From Actinomadura sp. KC06 (GTDB taxonomy: Bacteria; Actinomycetota; Actinomycetes; Streptosporangiales; Streptosporangiaceae): DNA of 64,000 bases. The stretch is taken from assembly GCF_004348735.1 (NCBI RefSeq), contig NZ_SMKT01000032.1, positions 1-64,000 of the forward strand, written 5' to 3'. The position numbers were made by a program, and so were the translations under genes. The notes under the pieces were generated by a model. It was not told the DNA's origin and ran no database searches. It worked only from the letters and a program-made list of their open reading frames with translations. Positions 23,620 to 31,786 of this stretch are shown here, piece by piece (position 1 is the stretch's first letter; each line of letters opens with the position of its first letter).

Positions 23620-24947
23620 CGGTCGCGTGCGAGCTGGCGGAATGGGCGCTCGGGCTCGGCGTCGAGGACGTCCCCGAGGCCGTGCGGCACGCCGCCGTCC
23701 GGCACGTCCTGGACGGCCTCGGCTGCGCCGTCGCGGCGGCCCGGCGCGGCGCGGCGGACCCGGCTGTCCGGACGGCGCGCGAGCTGGGGGGCGGGCGTCC
23801 CGAGGCGACGATCATCGGCCAGCCGCCGAGCGCGGCGCGCGTGACGCGCGCGGAGGCCGCGTTCGCGAACGGCGTGCTGATGCACGCGCTCGACTTCGAC
23901 GACACGCACGCGGGCGGGCTCGTGCACGCGTCCGCGCCGGTGGTCCCGGTCGCGCTCGCGGAGGCCGAGGCGCTCGGGCGCACCGGGTCCGACCTGCTGC
24001 TGGCGGCCGTGGCCGGGCTGGAGACCGTGTGCCGGCTCGGCGCCGCCGCCCCGCACGGATTCCACGCCCGCGGCCTGCACGCCACCGCCGCGTGCGGGGT
24101 TCTGGCAGCGGCGCTCACCGCGTCCCGGCTGCGGGGCCTGACCGTCGCCGAGACCGTCGACGCGCTCGGCATCGCGGGCAGCCAGGCGGGCGGGCTGCTG
24201 GAGTTCCTCAACACGGGCGCGTCCACGAAGCAGCTGCACCCGGGGTTCGCCGCGCGGGGCGGGGTGCTCGCCGCGTCCCTCGCGTCGCACGGCGCGTCCG
24301 GGCCCGGCTCGGTCGTCGAGGGCGAGTACGGGTTGTACGGGGCGCTGCTCGGCCGCCGCGTCCCGCCGGCGGCGGTCCTGGACGGGCTCGGCGAGCGCTG
24401 GGAGCTGACCCGGATCACCGTCAAGCCGTATCCCGCCTGCCAGCTCATGCACGCCCAGCTCGACGCCGCCCGCGAGTTCCACGGCAAGGACGTCGCGAGC
24501 ATCACCGCCGAGGTGCACCCCGACGCCGCGTCCATCGTCTGCGGGGACGGCAAGGAACGTCCGCGCACGTCCTACGACGCCAAGTTCAGCCTGCCGTGGA
24601 GCGTCGCCGCGATGGTCGTCGACGGGACGGTGACCGCCGCGACCTACGACGAGATCGACCGTCCCGACGTCCTGGCCCTCGCCGCCCGCGTCGGGACGGA
24701 GGTCGTGGCGTTCGGCGGCGCCGCCGCCGACCAGCCGGGACGGCTGCGCGCCGTCACCCGCGACGGCAAAGAGATCCGCGCCGAGGTGCCCCGCAGCGGC
24801 GGCGGCCCGGACGATCCGGGCATCGACGCGCTCGTCTGGGACAAGGCGCTCGCCAACATCGGCTCCCCCGGCAGCGTCGATCGGATCCTCGCCCTGCCCG
24901 GCCTCACCACGATTCAGCCGCTGCTCAAGGCCCTGGAGGAACAGTGA
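23616..24947 (+). CDS. MmgE/PrpD-family protein
   Basis: 443 residues. N-terminal all-helical domain with EAAFANGVLMHALDFDDTHAGG, the family active-site region, and QLHPGFAARGG; C-terminal domain with TRITVKPYPACQLMH-like segment (VKPYPACQ). The family covers 2-methylcitrate dehydratase and cis-aconitate decarboxylase (itaconate-forming), plus many uncharacterised members. The exact reaction is not readable. Its placement between a CoA-transferase and RidA-like genes suggests a free-acid dehydration, decarboxylation or isomerisation step. Confidence 0.9.
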   Translation: MTVACELAEWALGLGVEDVPEAVRHAAVRHVLDGLGCAVAAARRGAADPAVRTARELGGGRPEATIIGQPPSAARVTRAEAAFANGVLMHALDFDDTHAGGLVHASAPVVPVALAEAEALGRTGSDLLLAAVAGLETVCRLGAAAPHGFHARGLHATAACGVLAAALTASRLRGLTVAETVDALGIAGSQAGGLLEFLNTGASTKQLHPGFAARGGVLAASLASHGASGPGSVVEGEYGLYGALLGRRVPPAAVLDGLGERWELTRITVKPYPACQLMHAQLDAAREFHGKDVASITAEVHPDAASIVCGDGKERPRTSYDAKFSLPWSVAAMVVDGTVTAATYDEIDRPDVLALAARVGTEVVAFGGAAADQPGRLRAVTRDGKEIRAEVPRSGGGPDDPGIDALVWDKALANIGSPGSVDRILALPGLTTIQPLLKALEEQ

Positions 24948-25978
24948 CGATACGGCTGCCCGCGTTCGCCGGGACGATCGGCGGCGCCTACGAGCGGGCG
25001 TTCGCCGAACTTGCCGCGGCCGGCACGGCGCCCGGCGACGTCGTCCACGTCGTGGAGTACGCGACCGCGACCGCGCTCGGTGCGTATCCGGACGTCGAGG
25101 CCGCCCGCCGCGCGGCGCTCGGCGGCCACCGCGCGCCGGTCGCGACGGTGGCGGTGGAGGCGCTGCCCGGCGGCGAGGACCTGTCCGTCGAGCTGACCGC
25201 GTATCCGGGCGGCGGCGAGCTGATCGAGGCCGCGCCCGACGACGGCATGCACCGCGGCAGCCTCCGGATCGCGGGCGGGATCGTCTACCTGCCCAGCATC
25301 CACCCGCGTGGCGGCGACTTCCGCGCGCAGTACCGGCAGTGCCTGGAACAGGCCGCCGACCTGCTGAAAGCGGCCGGGCTGGGGCTCGGCTCGCTCGTCC
25401 AGACGACCGACTACACGGCGAGCGCGACCCGCGCCGAGTACCCGCGCTGCGGGCGTCCGCGCAAGGAGCTGCTCGGCACCGAGGACGGCGTGTTCCCCGG
25501 CGCGGCGGGCATCATCGTCGACCAGCCGGTCATGCCGGGCGCGATGGTGTCGCTGGACGCGATCGCGTCCACGGCGAAGCTCCGGACGGTCAACCCGGGC
25601 TGGAAGCGGTACGACACCCTCACCTACAAGCCCGGCGTCGCGGCGGGCGACACCCTGTTCATGTCGGGCTTCGGCGCGCTCGAACCCGCCACCCAGAAGG
25701 GCATCTTCGACGGCGACCTGCCCGCGCAGGCGGAGTACACGTACGCGTCCATCGCGGCGACGCTCCGCGAGGCGGGGCTCGGGGACCGGCCGCCGTACGG
25801 GAGCGTCGTCCGGCTCGTGGAGTACATCACCCCGGACGCGGTGGGCGGCTACGACGAGATCGCCGAGATCCGCGCGAAGTACTTCGGCGACGCGCCCGCG
25901 CTGACGTCGGTGGTGTGCTCGGCGCTGCTGCGCCCCGACTTCCTCATCGAGGTCGTGCCCACGGCGGTGCTCCCATGA
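24944..25978 (+). CDS. Triple RidA/YjgF-like protein
   Basis: 344 residues that divide into three RidA-like units of about 105-120 residues: about 1-88, 95-205 and 210-344. Each has the helix plus strand pattern (AFAELAAAGTAPGDVVHVVEY; CLEQAADLLKAAGLGLGSLVQTTDY; ASIAATLREAGL...VVRLVEYI). The catalytic Arg of RidA deaminases (in PAR near the end of the domain) is not visible in any unit: the matching positions read RAPVATV, FPGAAGI and PALTSVV. It may therefore be a structural or binding protein, or use another chemistry. A single RidA is about 130 residues and trimeric, so this could be a one-chain trimer. GTG start overlaps the previous stop. Confidence 0.8.
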   Translation: MTIRLPAFAGTIGGAYERAFAELAAAGTAPGDVVHVVEYATATALGAYPDVEAARRAALGGHRAPVATVAVEALPGGEDLSVELTAYPGGGELIEAAPDDGMHRGSLRIAGGIVYLPSIHPRGGDFRAQYRQCLEQAADLLKAAGLGLGSLVQTTDYTASATRAEYPRCGRPRKELLGTEDGVFPGAAGIIVDQPVMPGAMVSLDAIASTAKLRTVNPGWKRYDTLTYKPGVAAGDTLFMSGFGALEPATQKGIFDGDLPAQAEYTYASIAATLREAGLGDRPPYGSVVRLVEYITPDAVGGYDEIAEIRAKYFGDAPALTSVVCSALLRPDFLIEVVPTAVLP

Positions 25979-26466
25979 GCCTGCTGACCGACGAGATGAA
26001 GGCGCTGATCGGGCGCGAGGTCGTCTACACGGCTCCTGAGGAGCTCGGGCGCGCGTCCATCCGCTACTTCGCCCAGGCCGTCGGCGACCACAACCCGCTG
26101 TACACCGACGACGCGTACGCGCGCGAGCACGGGTACGACGGCGTGGTCGCCCCGCCGACGCTGATCTTCGAGACGAACCAGTACGCCGGGCTCGCCAGGG
26201 ACGACGACGGTTTCGCCGGGCATTCCTGGCATCTCGACGTGCCGGGGACGCGGCTCGTCCGCGGCGGCAACTCCTACGCGTTCCACCGCCCGGTCCGCCC
26301 GGACGACGTCATCACCGCGACCTGGCGGATCAGCGACATCACCGAACGGGTCAACGGCCGGGGGCAGGCGATGCTCGTCGTCACCTCGGCCGCCGAGTAC
26401 ACCGACCAGCGCGGCGAGCCGCTCGCGACCAACGAGGAGACCCTGATCTACGTGGAGATCACATGA
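25975..26466 (+). CDS. MaoC-type hydratase, N-terminal-domain type subunit
   Basis: 163 residues, hotdog fold of the MaoC_dehydrat_N group. The active-site loop is YFAQAVGDHNPLYTDDAYA, with the catalytic Asp in GDHNP; VVAPPTLIFE follows. Such subunits normally pair with a second MaoC-like protein to form an (R)-specific enoyl-CoA hydratase, as in steroid side-chain degradation. The next gene is exactly such a partner, with a 4-bp overlap. Confidence 0.88.
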   Translation: MSLLTDEMKALIGREVVYTAPEELGRASIRYFAQAVGDHNPLYTDDAYAREHGYDGVVAPPTLIFETNQYAGLARDDDGFAGHSWHLDVPGTRLVRGGNSYAFHRPVRPDDVITATWRISDITERVNGRGQAMLVVTSAAEYTDQRGEPLATNEETLIYVEIT

Positions 26467-26867
26467 CCGGCGTGGCGGTGGGAGACGCCGTCCCGGAGCT
26501 GGTCCGGCGCTTCGAGCTGGCCGACATGGTCGCCTACGCGGGCGCGACCTGGGACTGGCACCGCATGCACTACGACCCCGCCTTCCTGGAGCCCCGGAAG
26601 CTGCCCGCCCCCGTCGTGGACGGCCAGGTGTTCGGCGCGCTGCTCGCCGAGCAGGTCCAGGACTGGCTGGGGCCGTCCGCGCGGCTGACGAAGATGCGGT
26701 TCCGGTTCAAGAACCTGGTCTTCGCGGACGAGACCGTCCGCTGCACCGGCGTCGTCACCGGCGTCGACGGCGGCCTGCTCACCATCGAGCAGAAGGTCGA
26801 GGTCGTCCAGGACGACGGCGGCGGACGCGTCGCCGTCGCGCCCGCGGGCTGCGAGGTCCGGCTGTGA
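26463..26867 (+). CDS. MaoC-type hydratase, small partner subunit
   Basis: 134 residues, hotdog fold: FELADMVAYAGATWDWHRMHYDPAFL (catalytic-type Asp and His in DWHRMHYD) and VVDGQVFGALLAEQVQDWLG. It is the short subunit expected to dimerise with the protein from 25975. ATG overlaps the previous stop; the end overlaps the GTG of the thiolase-like gene. Confidence 0.85.
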   Translation: MTGVAVGDAVPELVRRFELADMVAYAGATWDWHRMHYDPAFLEPRKLPAPVVDGQVFGALLAEQVQDWLGPSARLTKMRFRFKNLVFADETVRCTGVVTGVDGGLLTIEQKVEVVQDDGGGRVAVAPAGCEVRL

Positions 26868-28006
26868 CCGTGGCGATCGCGGGCGCGGCCGAGTCCGACC
26901 TCGGCGTGACGGGCGCGTCGATCCTGCGGCTGCAGGCGCAGGCGGTCACCCGTGCGCTGGCCGACGCCGGTCTCGCGCTCGCCGACGTCGACGGCATCGC
27001 CACGACCGGCGTGTCCCGCTTCTCCGCCACGCAGATGGCCGACTACCTGGGCATCCGTCCGTCCTGGACGGACTCGACGTTCGCGGGCGGCTCGGCGTTC
27101 GAGATGTTCGTGGCGCGGGCCGCGCAGGCGATCGACGCGGGGCAATGCGAGACCGTGCTGATCACGTTCGCGTCCAACCAGCGGTCGGCCCGGTCCCGTT
27201 CGCTCGGTGGAGTCGCCGACGCGCACACCCCGGAGGCGATCTTCGAGGCGCCGTACGCGCCGCTGTACCCGATCTCGTACTACGCGATGGCCGCGCAGCG
27301 CTACCTGCACGCCTACGGCGCGAAGCGGGAGCAGCTCGCCGAGGTCGCGGTCGCCGCCCGCGAGTGGGCGCTGCTGAACCCGAAGGCGTTCCGCTACGGG
27401 AAGGGCCCGCTCACCACGGACGACGTGCTCGACGCGCCGATGGTGTCGACGCCGCTGACCGCCGCGGACTGCTGCCTCGTCACCGACGGCGGCGGCGCCG
27501 TCGTCGTCACCTCCCTGGACCGCGCGCGGGACCTGCGCCGCCCGCCCGTCATCGTCCTCGGGTACGGCGAGTCGGCCACCAACACCAGCATGACCTCGGC
27601 GGACGACCTGCTCCGCCCCGGCTCGTTCGACTCCGGGCGGCGCGCGTTCGCGATGGCGGGGCTCGACCCGTCCGACGTGGACGTCACCGAGGTGTACGAC
27701 TCCTTCACGATCACCGTGCTGCTGACGCTGGAGGGGCTCGGGTTCTGCGCGCCCGGCGAGGCCGCGTCGTTCGTCGAGAGCGCGCGGATCCGGCCCGGCG
27801 GCGGCTTCCCCCTCAACACCAACGGCGGCGGCCTGTCGTACTGCCATCCCGGCCAGTACGGGCTGCTGCTGCTGATCGAGGCCGTCCGGCAGCTGCGGGG
27901 CGAGTCCGGCGACCGGCAGGTCCCGGACGCGGAGATCGCGCTCGCGCACGGCACCGGCGGGATCCTGTCCAGCCACGCGACCGTCCTGCTGGGGGTGGAC
28001 CGGTGA
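26864..28006 (+). CDS. Thiolase-like protein (SCP-x/Ltp2-like), probable retro-aldol lyase subunit
   Basis: 380 residues, thiolase superfamily. The usual nucleophilic Cys segment reads STFAGGSAFEMFV with no Cys. Conserved late motifs are present: EVYDSFTITVLL and NTNGGGLSYCHPGQYG, both carrying Tyr. In the actinobacterial Ltp2-type aldolases, Tyr residues in these motifs act instead of Cys to cleave a beta-hydroxyacyl-CoA. Pairing with a DUF35 protein (next gene) is a hallmark of that enzyme class. So C-C cleavage without thiolysis is the favoured role; a classical thiolase is less likely. GTG start overlaps the preceding gene. Confidence 0.85.
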   Translation: MTVAIAGAAESDLGVTGASILRLQAQAVTRALADAGLALADVDGIATTGVSRFSATQMADYLGIRPSWTDSTFAGGSAFEMFVARAAQAIDAGQCETVLITFASNQRSARSRSLGGVADAHTPEAIFEAPYAPLYPISYYAMAAQRYLHAYGAKREQLAEVAVAAREWALLNPKAFRYGKGPLTTDDVLDAPMVSTPLTAADCCLVTDGGGAVVVTSLDRARDLRRPPVIVLGYGESATNTSMTSADDLLRPGSFDSGRRAFAMAGLDPSDVDVTEVYDSFTITVLLTLEGLGFCAPGEAASFVESARIRPGGGFPLNTNGGGLSYCHPGQYGLLLLIEAVRQLRGESGDRQVPDAEIALAHGTGGILSSHATVLLGVDR

Positions 28007-28362
28007 TCGAGGACGACTGGTGGGAGGCCACCCGGGAGCGGCGCCTCCTCGTCCAGCGGTGCTCGTGCGGGCACGCGCAGCACTACCCGCGCGACCTGTG
28101 CACCCGCTGCGGCGGGACGGACCTGGCGTTCGCCGAGGCGTCCGGACGCGGCAGCGTCGACTCGTTCACCGTCGTGCACCGCGCGCCGTCCCCGGACGTC
28201 GAGACCCCCTACGTCATCGCCCGGGTCAGGCTCGCCGAGGGCCCGATCGTGCTCACCCGGCTGGCCGGCCCCGGCCCGTGGACCTGCGACGACCCCGTCC
28301 GGCTCGGCTGGCGCCCGCTCCCGGACGGCCGCAACCTCCCCATATTCGTCAAGGACGCCTGA
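28003..28362 (+). CDS. DUF35 OB-fold/zinc-ribbon partner of the thiolase-like protein
   Basis: 119 residues. The N-terminal zinc ribbon is QRCSCGH...DLCTRCGG with four Cys, then an OB-fold (GSVDSFTVVHRAPSP; PYVIARVRLAEGP). DUF35 proteins bind the acyl-CoA and gate the active site of Ltp2-like aldolases. GTG start inside the end of the thiolase-like gene gives coupled translation and 1:1 stoichiometry. Confidence 0.9.
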   Translation: MIEDDWWEATRERRLLVQRCSCGHAQHYPRDLCTRCGGTDLAFAEASGRGSVDSFTVVHRAPSPDVETPYVIARVRLAEGPIVLTRLAGPGPWTCDDPVRLGWRPLPDGRNLPIFVKDA

Positions 28363-29516
28363 TGGACTTCGAACTCACCGAAGAGCAGCGGCTCTTCCGC
28401 GACACGCTCCGCGACTTCGTCGACCGGGAGATCCGTCCCGTGGTCCACGAGTGGGAGGCGACCGACCGGTACCCGACCGAGATCGTGGAGAGGATGAAGG
28501 GGCTCGGGCTGTTCGGGCTCACCGTCCCGGAGGAGTACGGCGGGCTCGGCGCCGACATGGTCTCCTTCGCGCTCGTCTTCGAGGAGATCTCCAAGGGCTG
28601 GATGGGCATCGCCGGCATCCTCGGCAGCCACTCGCTGTCCTGCTGGATGATCGCCCGGCACGGCACCTCCGAGCAGAAGGAGCGCTTCCTGCCCGACCTC
28701 GCCGCCGGGCGCCGCCGCACCGGCATCGGCCTCACCGAGCCGGGCGCGGGCACCGACCTGCAGGGCATCGCGACCGTGGCCCGCCGCGACGGCGATCACT
28801 ACGTGGTCGACGGCCGCAAGACGTGGATCACGAACGCCCGGCACGCCAGCCCGCTGCCCGTCCTGGTGAAGACGGACCCGGCCACGACGCCCGCGCATCG
28901 CGGCATGTCCGTGCTGCTCGTCGAGGACGGCTTCGAGGTGCTGCGCGACCTGCCGAAACTCGGCTACAAGGGCACCGAGTCGTGCGAGCTGGTGTTCGAC
29001 GGCGTGCGCGTCCCCGCCGCGAACCTGCTCGGCGGCGTCGAGGGGCGCGGCATGCAGCAGGTCCTGTCGGGGCTGGAGACCGGGCGGATCAACATCGCCG
29101 CGCGCTCGCTCGGCATCGCCCAGGCCGCCTACGACGAGGCGCTGCGGTACGCGGCGCAGCGCGAGGCGTTCGGGCGGCCGATCCACGACTTCCAGGCCGT
29201 CCAGCTCAAGATCGCCGACATGGCGATCAAGGTGCAGGCGGCGCGGCTGCTGGTGTACTGGGCCGCGTCCCGCGCCGACGCCGGCGACCGCGTCGACATG
29301 CAGGCGGGCATGGCGAAGACGTTCGCCAGCGAGGCCGCGATCGACTGCGCGCTCGCGTCGATGCAGATCCACGGCGGATACGGGTACTCCAAGGAGTTCG
29401 CCGTCGAGCGCCTCTACCGGGACGCGCCGCTCATGAGCATCGGCGAAGGCACCAACGACATCATGCGGACCGTCATCGCCAAGGCCCTGACGTCGGGCAA
29501 GGAGAGCATCGGATGA
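28362..29516 (+). CDS. Acyl-CoA dehydrogenase
   Basis: 384 residues, full length. FAD-dependent alpha,beta-dehydrogenation of an acyl-CoA. Seen: GLTVPEEYGGLGAD, the flavin motif GIGLTEPGAGTDLQG, KTWITNARHAS, QAVQLKIADMA and the C-terminal block YRDAPLMSIGEGTNDIM, whose Glu (in GEGTN) is the usual catalytic base. Unlike the heteromeric alpha2beta2 dehydrogenases of steroid side chains, it is encoded alone and is probably a homotetramer. ATG overlaps the DUF35 stop by one base. Confidence 0.93.
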   Translation: MDFELTEEQRLFRDTLRDFVDREIRPVVHEWEATDRYPTEIVERMKGLGLFGLTVPEEYGGLGADMVSFALVFEEISKGWMGIAGILGSHSLSCWMIARHGTSEQKERFLPDLAAGRRRTGIGLTEPGAGTDLQGIATVARRDGDHYVVDGRKTWITNARHASPLPVLVKTDPATTPAHRGMSVLLVEDGFEVLRDLPKLGYKGTESCELVFDGVRVPAANLLGGVEGRGMQQVLSGLETGRINIAARSLGIAQAAYDEALRYAAQREAFGRPIHDFQAVQLKIADMAIKVQAARLLVYWAASRADAGDRVDMQAGMAKTFASEAAIDCALASMQIHGGYGYSKEFAVERLYRDAPLMSIGEGTNDIMRTVIAKALTSGKESIG

Positions 29517-30334
29517 AGACGGCGCTGTACGTCCCCGGCGACCGTCCGGACCGGCTGGACAAGGCGCTGCGGTCCGGCGCCGACCAGCTGATCGTCGACC
29601 TGGAGGACGCGGTCCCGGTGGCGGCGAAGGAACGCACCCGCGCGGCCGTCGCCGGGTGGCTGCGCGCCCTGCCCGCGGAGCGTCCGCTCGTGACCGTCCG
29701 GATCAATCCGGGCGGCCTCGGGCATGCGGACGTCCGCGCCCTCGCCGGGCCTGGCCTGGACGGCGTCCTCGCCGCAAAGACCGAGACCGCCGATGAGATG
29801 CACGCGCTGGACGGCGTCCTCACGGCGGCGGGGATGCCGGAGCTGCCCGTCGTCCCGCTGCTGGAGTCGGCGGCGGCCGTCTTCGCGGCCCCGGCGATCG
29901 CCGCCGCGCCGCGCGTCACCGGCCTCCAGCTCGGTGAGGCGGACCTGGCCGCCGACCTCGGCGTCACCCCGTCCCCGGACGGGTCGGAGCTGCTCTGGGC
30001 CCGCTCCCAGATCGTCGCAGCGTGCGCCGCCGCCGGGCTGAGCCCGCCGCTCGCGCCCGTCTCCACCGAGTTCCGCGACCTGGACGCCTTCCGCGCGACG
30101 ACCGAGCGCCTCAAGCGCCTCGGCTTCCGCGGGCGCGCCTGCATCCATCCCGCTCAGCTCCCGGTCGCCGCCGGGGTCTTCACGCCGTCGCCAGCCGAGC
30201 TGGAACGCGCCCGGACGCTCGTCGCCGCCTACGAGTCGAGCCTGGCGGCGGGGTCCGGCGTCCTCGTCGGCGACGACGGCCGCCTCGTGGACGAGGCGGT
30301 GGTCCGCGCCGCCCGCCGCCTGCTGCTCACCTGA
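29513..30334 (+). CDS. HpcH/HpaI-fold CitE-like lyase
   Basis: 273 residues. CitE-type TIM barrel: LYVPGDRPDRLDKALRSGAD, VDLEDAVP (Mg-binding region), TVRINPGG, VVPLLESA (Glu ligand) and GEADLAADLG. Family members cleave or form citryl-, citramalyl-, malyl- or beta-methylmalyl-CoA. Here it would split a beta-hydroxy acyl-CoA into acetyl-CoA (or pyruvate) and a smaller unit. Last gene of the operon; the next start is 110 bp away behind another operator. Confidence 0.9.
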   Translation: MKTALYVPGDRPDRLDKALRSGADQLIVDLEDAVPVAAKERTRAAVAGWLRALPAERPLVTVRINPGGLGHADVRALAGPGLDGVLAAKTETADEMHALDGVLTAAGMPELPVVPLLESAAAVFAAPAIAAAPRVTGLQLGEADLAADLGVTPSPDGSELLWARSQIVAACAAAGLSPPLAPVSTEFRDLDAFRATTERLKRLGFRGRACIHPAQLPVAAGVFTPSPAELERARTLVAAYESSLAAGSGVLVGDDGRLVDEAVVRAARRLLLT

Positions 30335-30403
30335 GCCGTCAGGGATGTACATCGGGGCATTTCGATTGTTAAGGTCACATCACACCACAATCGTGGAACA
30401 CAT

Positions 30404-30420
30404 GTTCCGCTGAGCGGACC
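30404..30420. promoter_or_regulatory. IclR-like operator
   Basis: GTTCC GCTGAGC GGACC, one mismatch, palindromic centre, 24 bp before the methyltransferase start at 30444. A GGAAC-ACAT-GTTCC inverted pair (30395-30408) overlaps it. Confidence 0.6.
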
Positions 30421-30443
30421 ACATCGGATGGAGGGGTCGGTCC

Positions 30444-31511
30444 ATGGGTCCTGGGTCAGGTCCGAGTGAGGCGGCGCCGCGCGGGCGGCTCGGCACGATG
30501 ACGGCGATGCCGGGGTTCGACGACGAGAGCCACCTCGACTTCGTCGAGGGGCTGCGCCGCTTCACGCTGGCGGAGATCAACCCCGTGGCGGCCGAGGCGG
30601 TCCGGGAACGGGTCGCCGAACGGCGTCCGGAGAGCCTGGACGACCTGCGCGCCGCCGCCGAGTCCGTGCCGCTGGTCGGCCTGCGGAATCGGCTGCTGCG
30701 CTCCACCCAGGACATGAACTGGGCGCGGGTGACGGCCGCCTACGAACGGCTGCGCCCCGCGCTGGAGGCGGAGCTGGACGACGCCGCCGGACGCGGTCCC
30801 GGCCGCCTCGAACTCGCCAATGACTGGGAGCACCCGGCCTACTCCGCCGACGTCCACTTCCACCGCCAGCCCGGCGGTTACCACGACGAGCCGCTCGCCG
30901 GATACGTCTACCACTACGGGACGAAGGTCTTCCACCTCGGGACCAACGACCGCGACGAGGCCAAGATCGCCCGCGCCCATGCGGTGCCCGGGCCCGCCGA
31001 CGGGTCCGTGGCGCGCGTCCTGGACATCGCCTGCTCCATCGGGGCCATGACCGTGGCGTTCAAGGACCGCTGGCCGGACGCGGAGGTGTGGGGCGTCGAC
31101 TCCGCCGCGCCGCTGCTGCGGTACGCGCACGCGCGCGCCGTCCGGCTCGGCGCCGACGTCGTCTTCTCCCAGCGGCTGGCCGAGGACCTGCGCTTCCCCG
31201 ACGGCTCCTTCGACGTCGCCTACCTCGGCACGATCCTGCACGAGGTCCCCTGGGAGATCGCGCTGCGCGCGGTCGCGGAGGCGCGGCGCGTGCTGCGGCC
31301 CGGAGGCGTCCTCGTCGTCCACGAGATGCGCCAGCCCGACGCCCCGCCCGAGCCGTGGGCGACCTACGACCGCGACTTCGACACCCGCTTCAACGGCGAG
31401 CCGTTCGCGTTCCGGTTCGTCCACGGAGGGATCGGCGCCGAACTGGAGCGGCTGTTCTCGACGGTGGAGTTCACCAACGGCCGGACGGCGACGTGGGTGT
31501 GCACGGCATGA
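30444..31511 (+). CDS. Class I SAM-dependent methyltransferase with N-terminal extension, copy 1
   Basis: 355 residues. Residues about 1-185 are a helical region of unknown function including DVHFHRQPGGYHDEPL and YHYGTKVFHLGTNDRDE. The Rossmann methyltransferase follows: motif I VLDIACSIGAMT at about 192, acidic VWGVDSA, LRFPDGSFDVAYLGTILHEVP and EARRVLRPGGVL. A second protein with the same layout lies at 43784. The methylated substrate is unknown. ATG start, GGAGGGG about ten bases upstream. It overlaps the following small gene by 4 bp, as does the second copy with its own small gene. Confidence 0.85.
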   Translation: MGPGSGPSEAAPRGRLGTMTAMPGFDDESHLDFVEGLRRFTLAEINPVAAEAVRERVAERRPESLDDLRAAAESVPLVGLRNRLLRSTQDMNWARVTAAYERLRPALEAELDDAAGRGPGRLELANDWEHPAYSADVHFHRQPGGYHDEPLAGYVYHYGTKVFHLGTNDRDEAKIARAHAVPGPADGSVARVLDIACSIGAMTVAFKDRWPDAEVWGVDSAAPLLRYAHARAVRLGADVVFSQRLAEDLRFPDGSFDVAYLGTILHEVPWEIALRAVAEARRVLRPGGVLVVHEMRQPDAPPEPWATYDRDFDTRFNGEPFAFRFVHGGIGAELERLFSTVEFTNGRTATWVCTA

Positions 31512-31786
31512 CCCAGGAGAAGGACACCTGGCGGGTGGACGGCCCGCAGCCGCTCGGCGCCTTCGTCGGCGAGGGCGTCAACGACCAGCTCATGCACATC
31601 AGCGTCCAGCTCGCCGCCGAGCTGTGGGTGACACGGCGCCGCCTGGCCGCGCTGGAGTCCCAGCTCGTGGCAGGTGGCGTGGTCACATCGCCGGACGCGC
31701 TCGAACCGGACGACGGCGACCCCGCCGCCGCCCGTGCGGAGCGGGACGCCTTCATCCGGCGCGTCTTCGGCGGACTGACCGCGTGA
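31508..31786 (+). CDS. Small helical protein paired with methyltransferase copy 1
   Basis: 92 residues, no recognised family. A central amphipathic helix, likely coiled coil: VNDQLMHISVQLAAELWV then TRRRLAALESQLVAGG. The C-terminal half is charged and Asp/Ala rich (LEPDDGD...AFIRRVFGGL). It resembles the small protein at 44805 (DQL...ELAAQL...RVRELERRLG), which also follows a methyltransferase. A subunit or specificity partner of the methyltransferase is inferred. ATG overlaps the preceding stop, and its own stop overlaps the next GTG. Confidence 0.7.
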   Translation: MTQEKDTWRVDGPQPLGAFVGEGVNDQLMHISVQLAAELWVTRRRLAALESQLVAGGVVTSPDALEPDDGDPAAARAERDAFIRRVFGGLTA

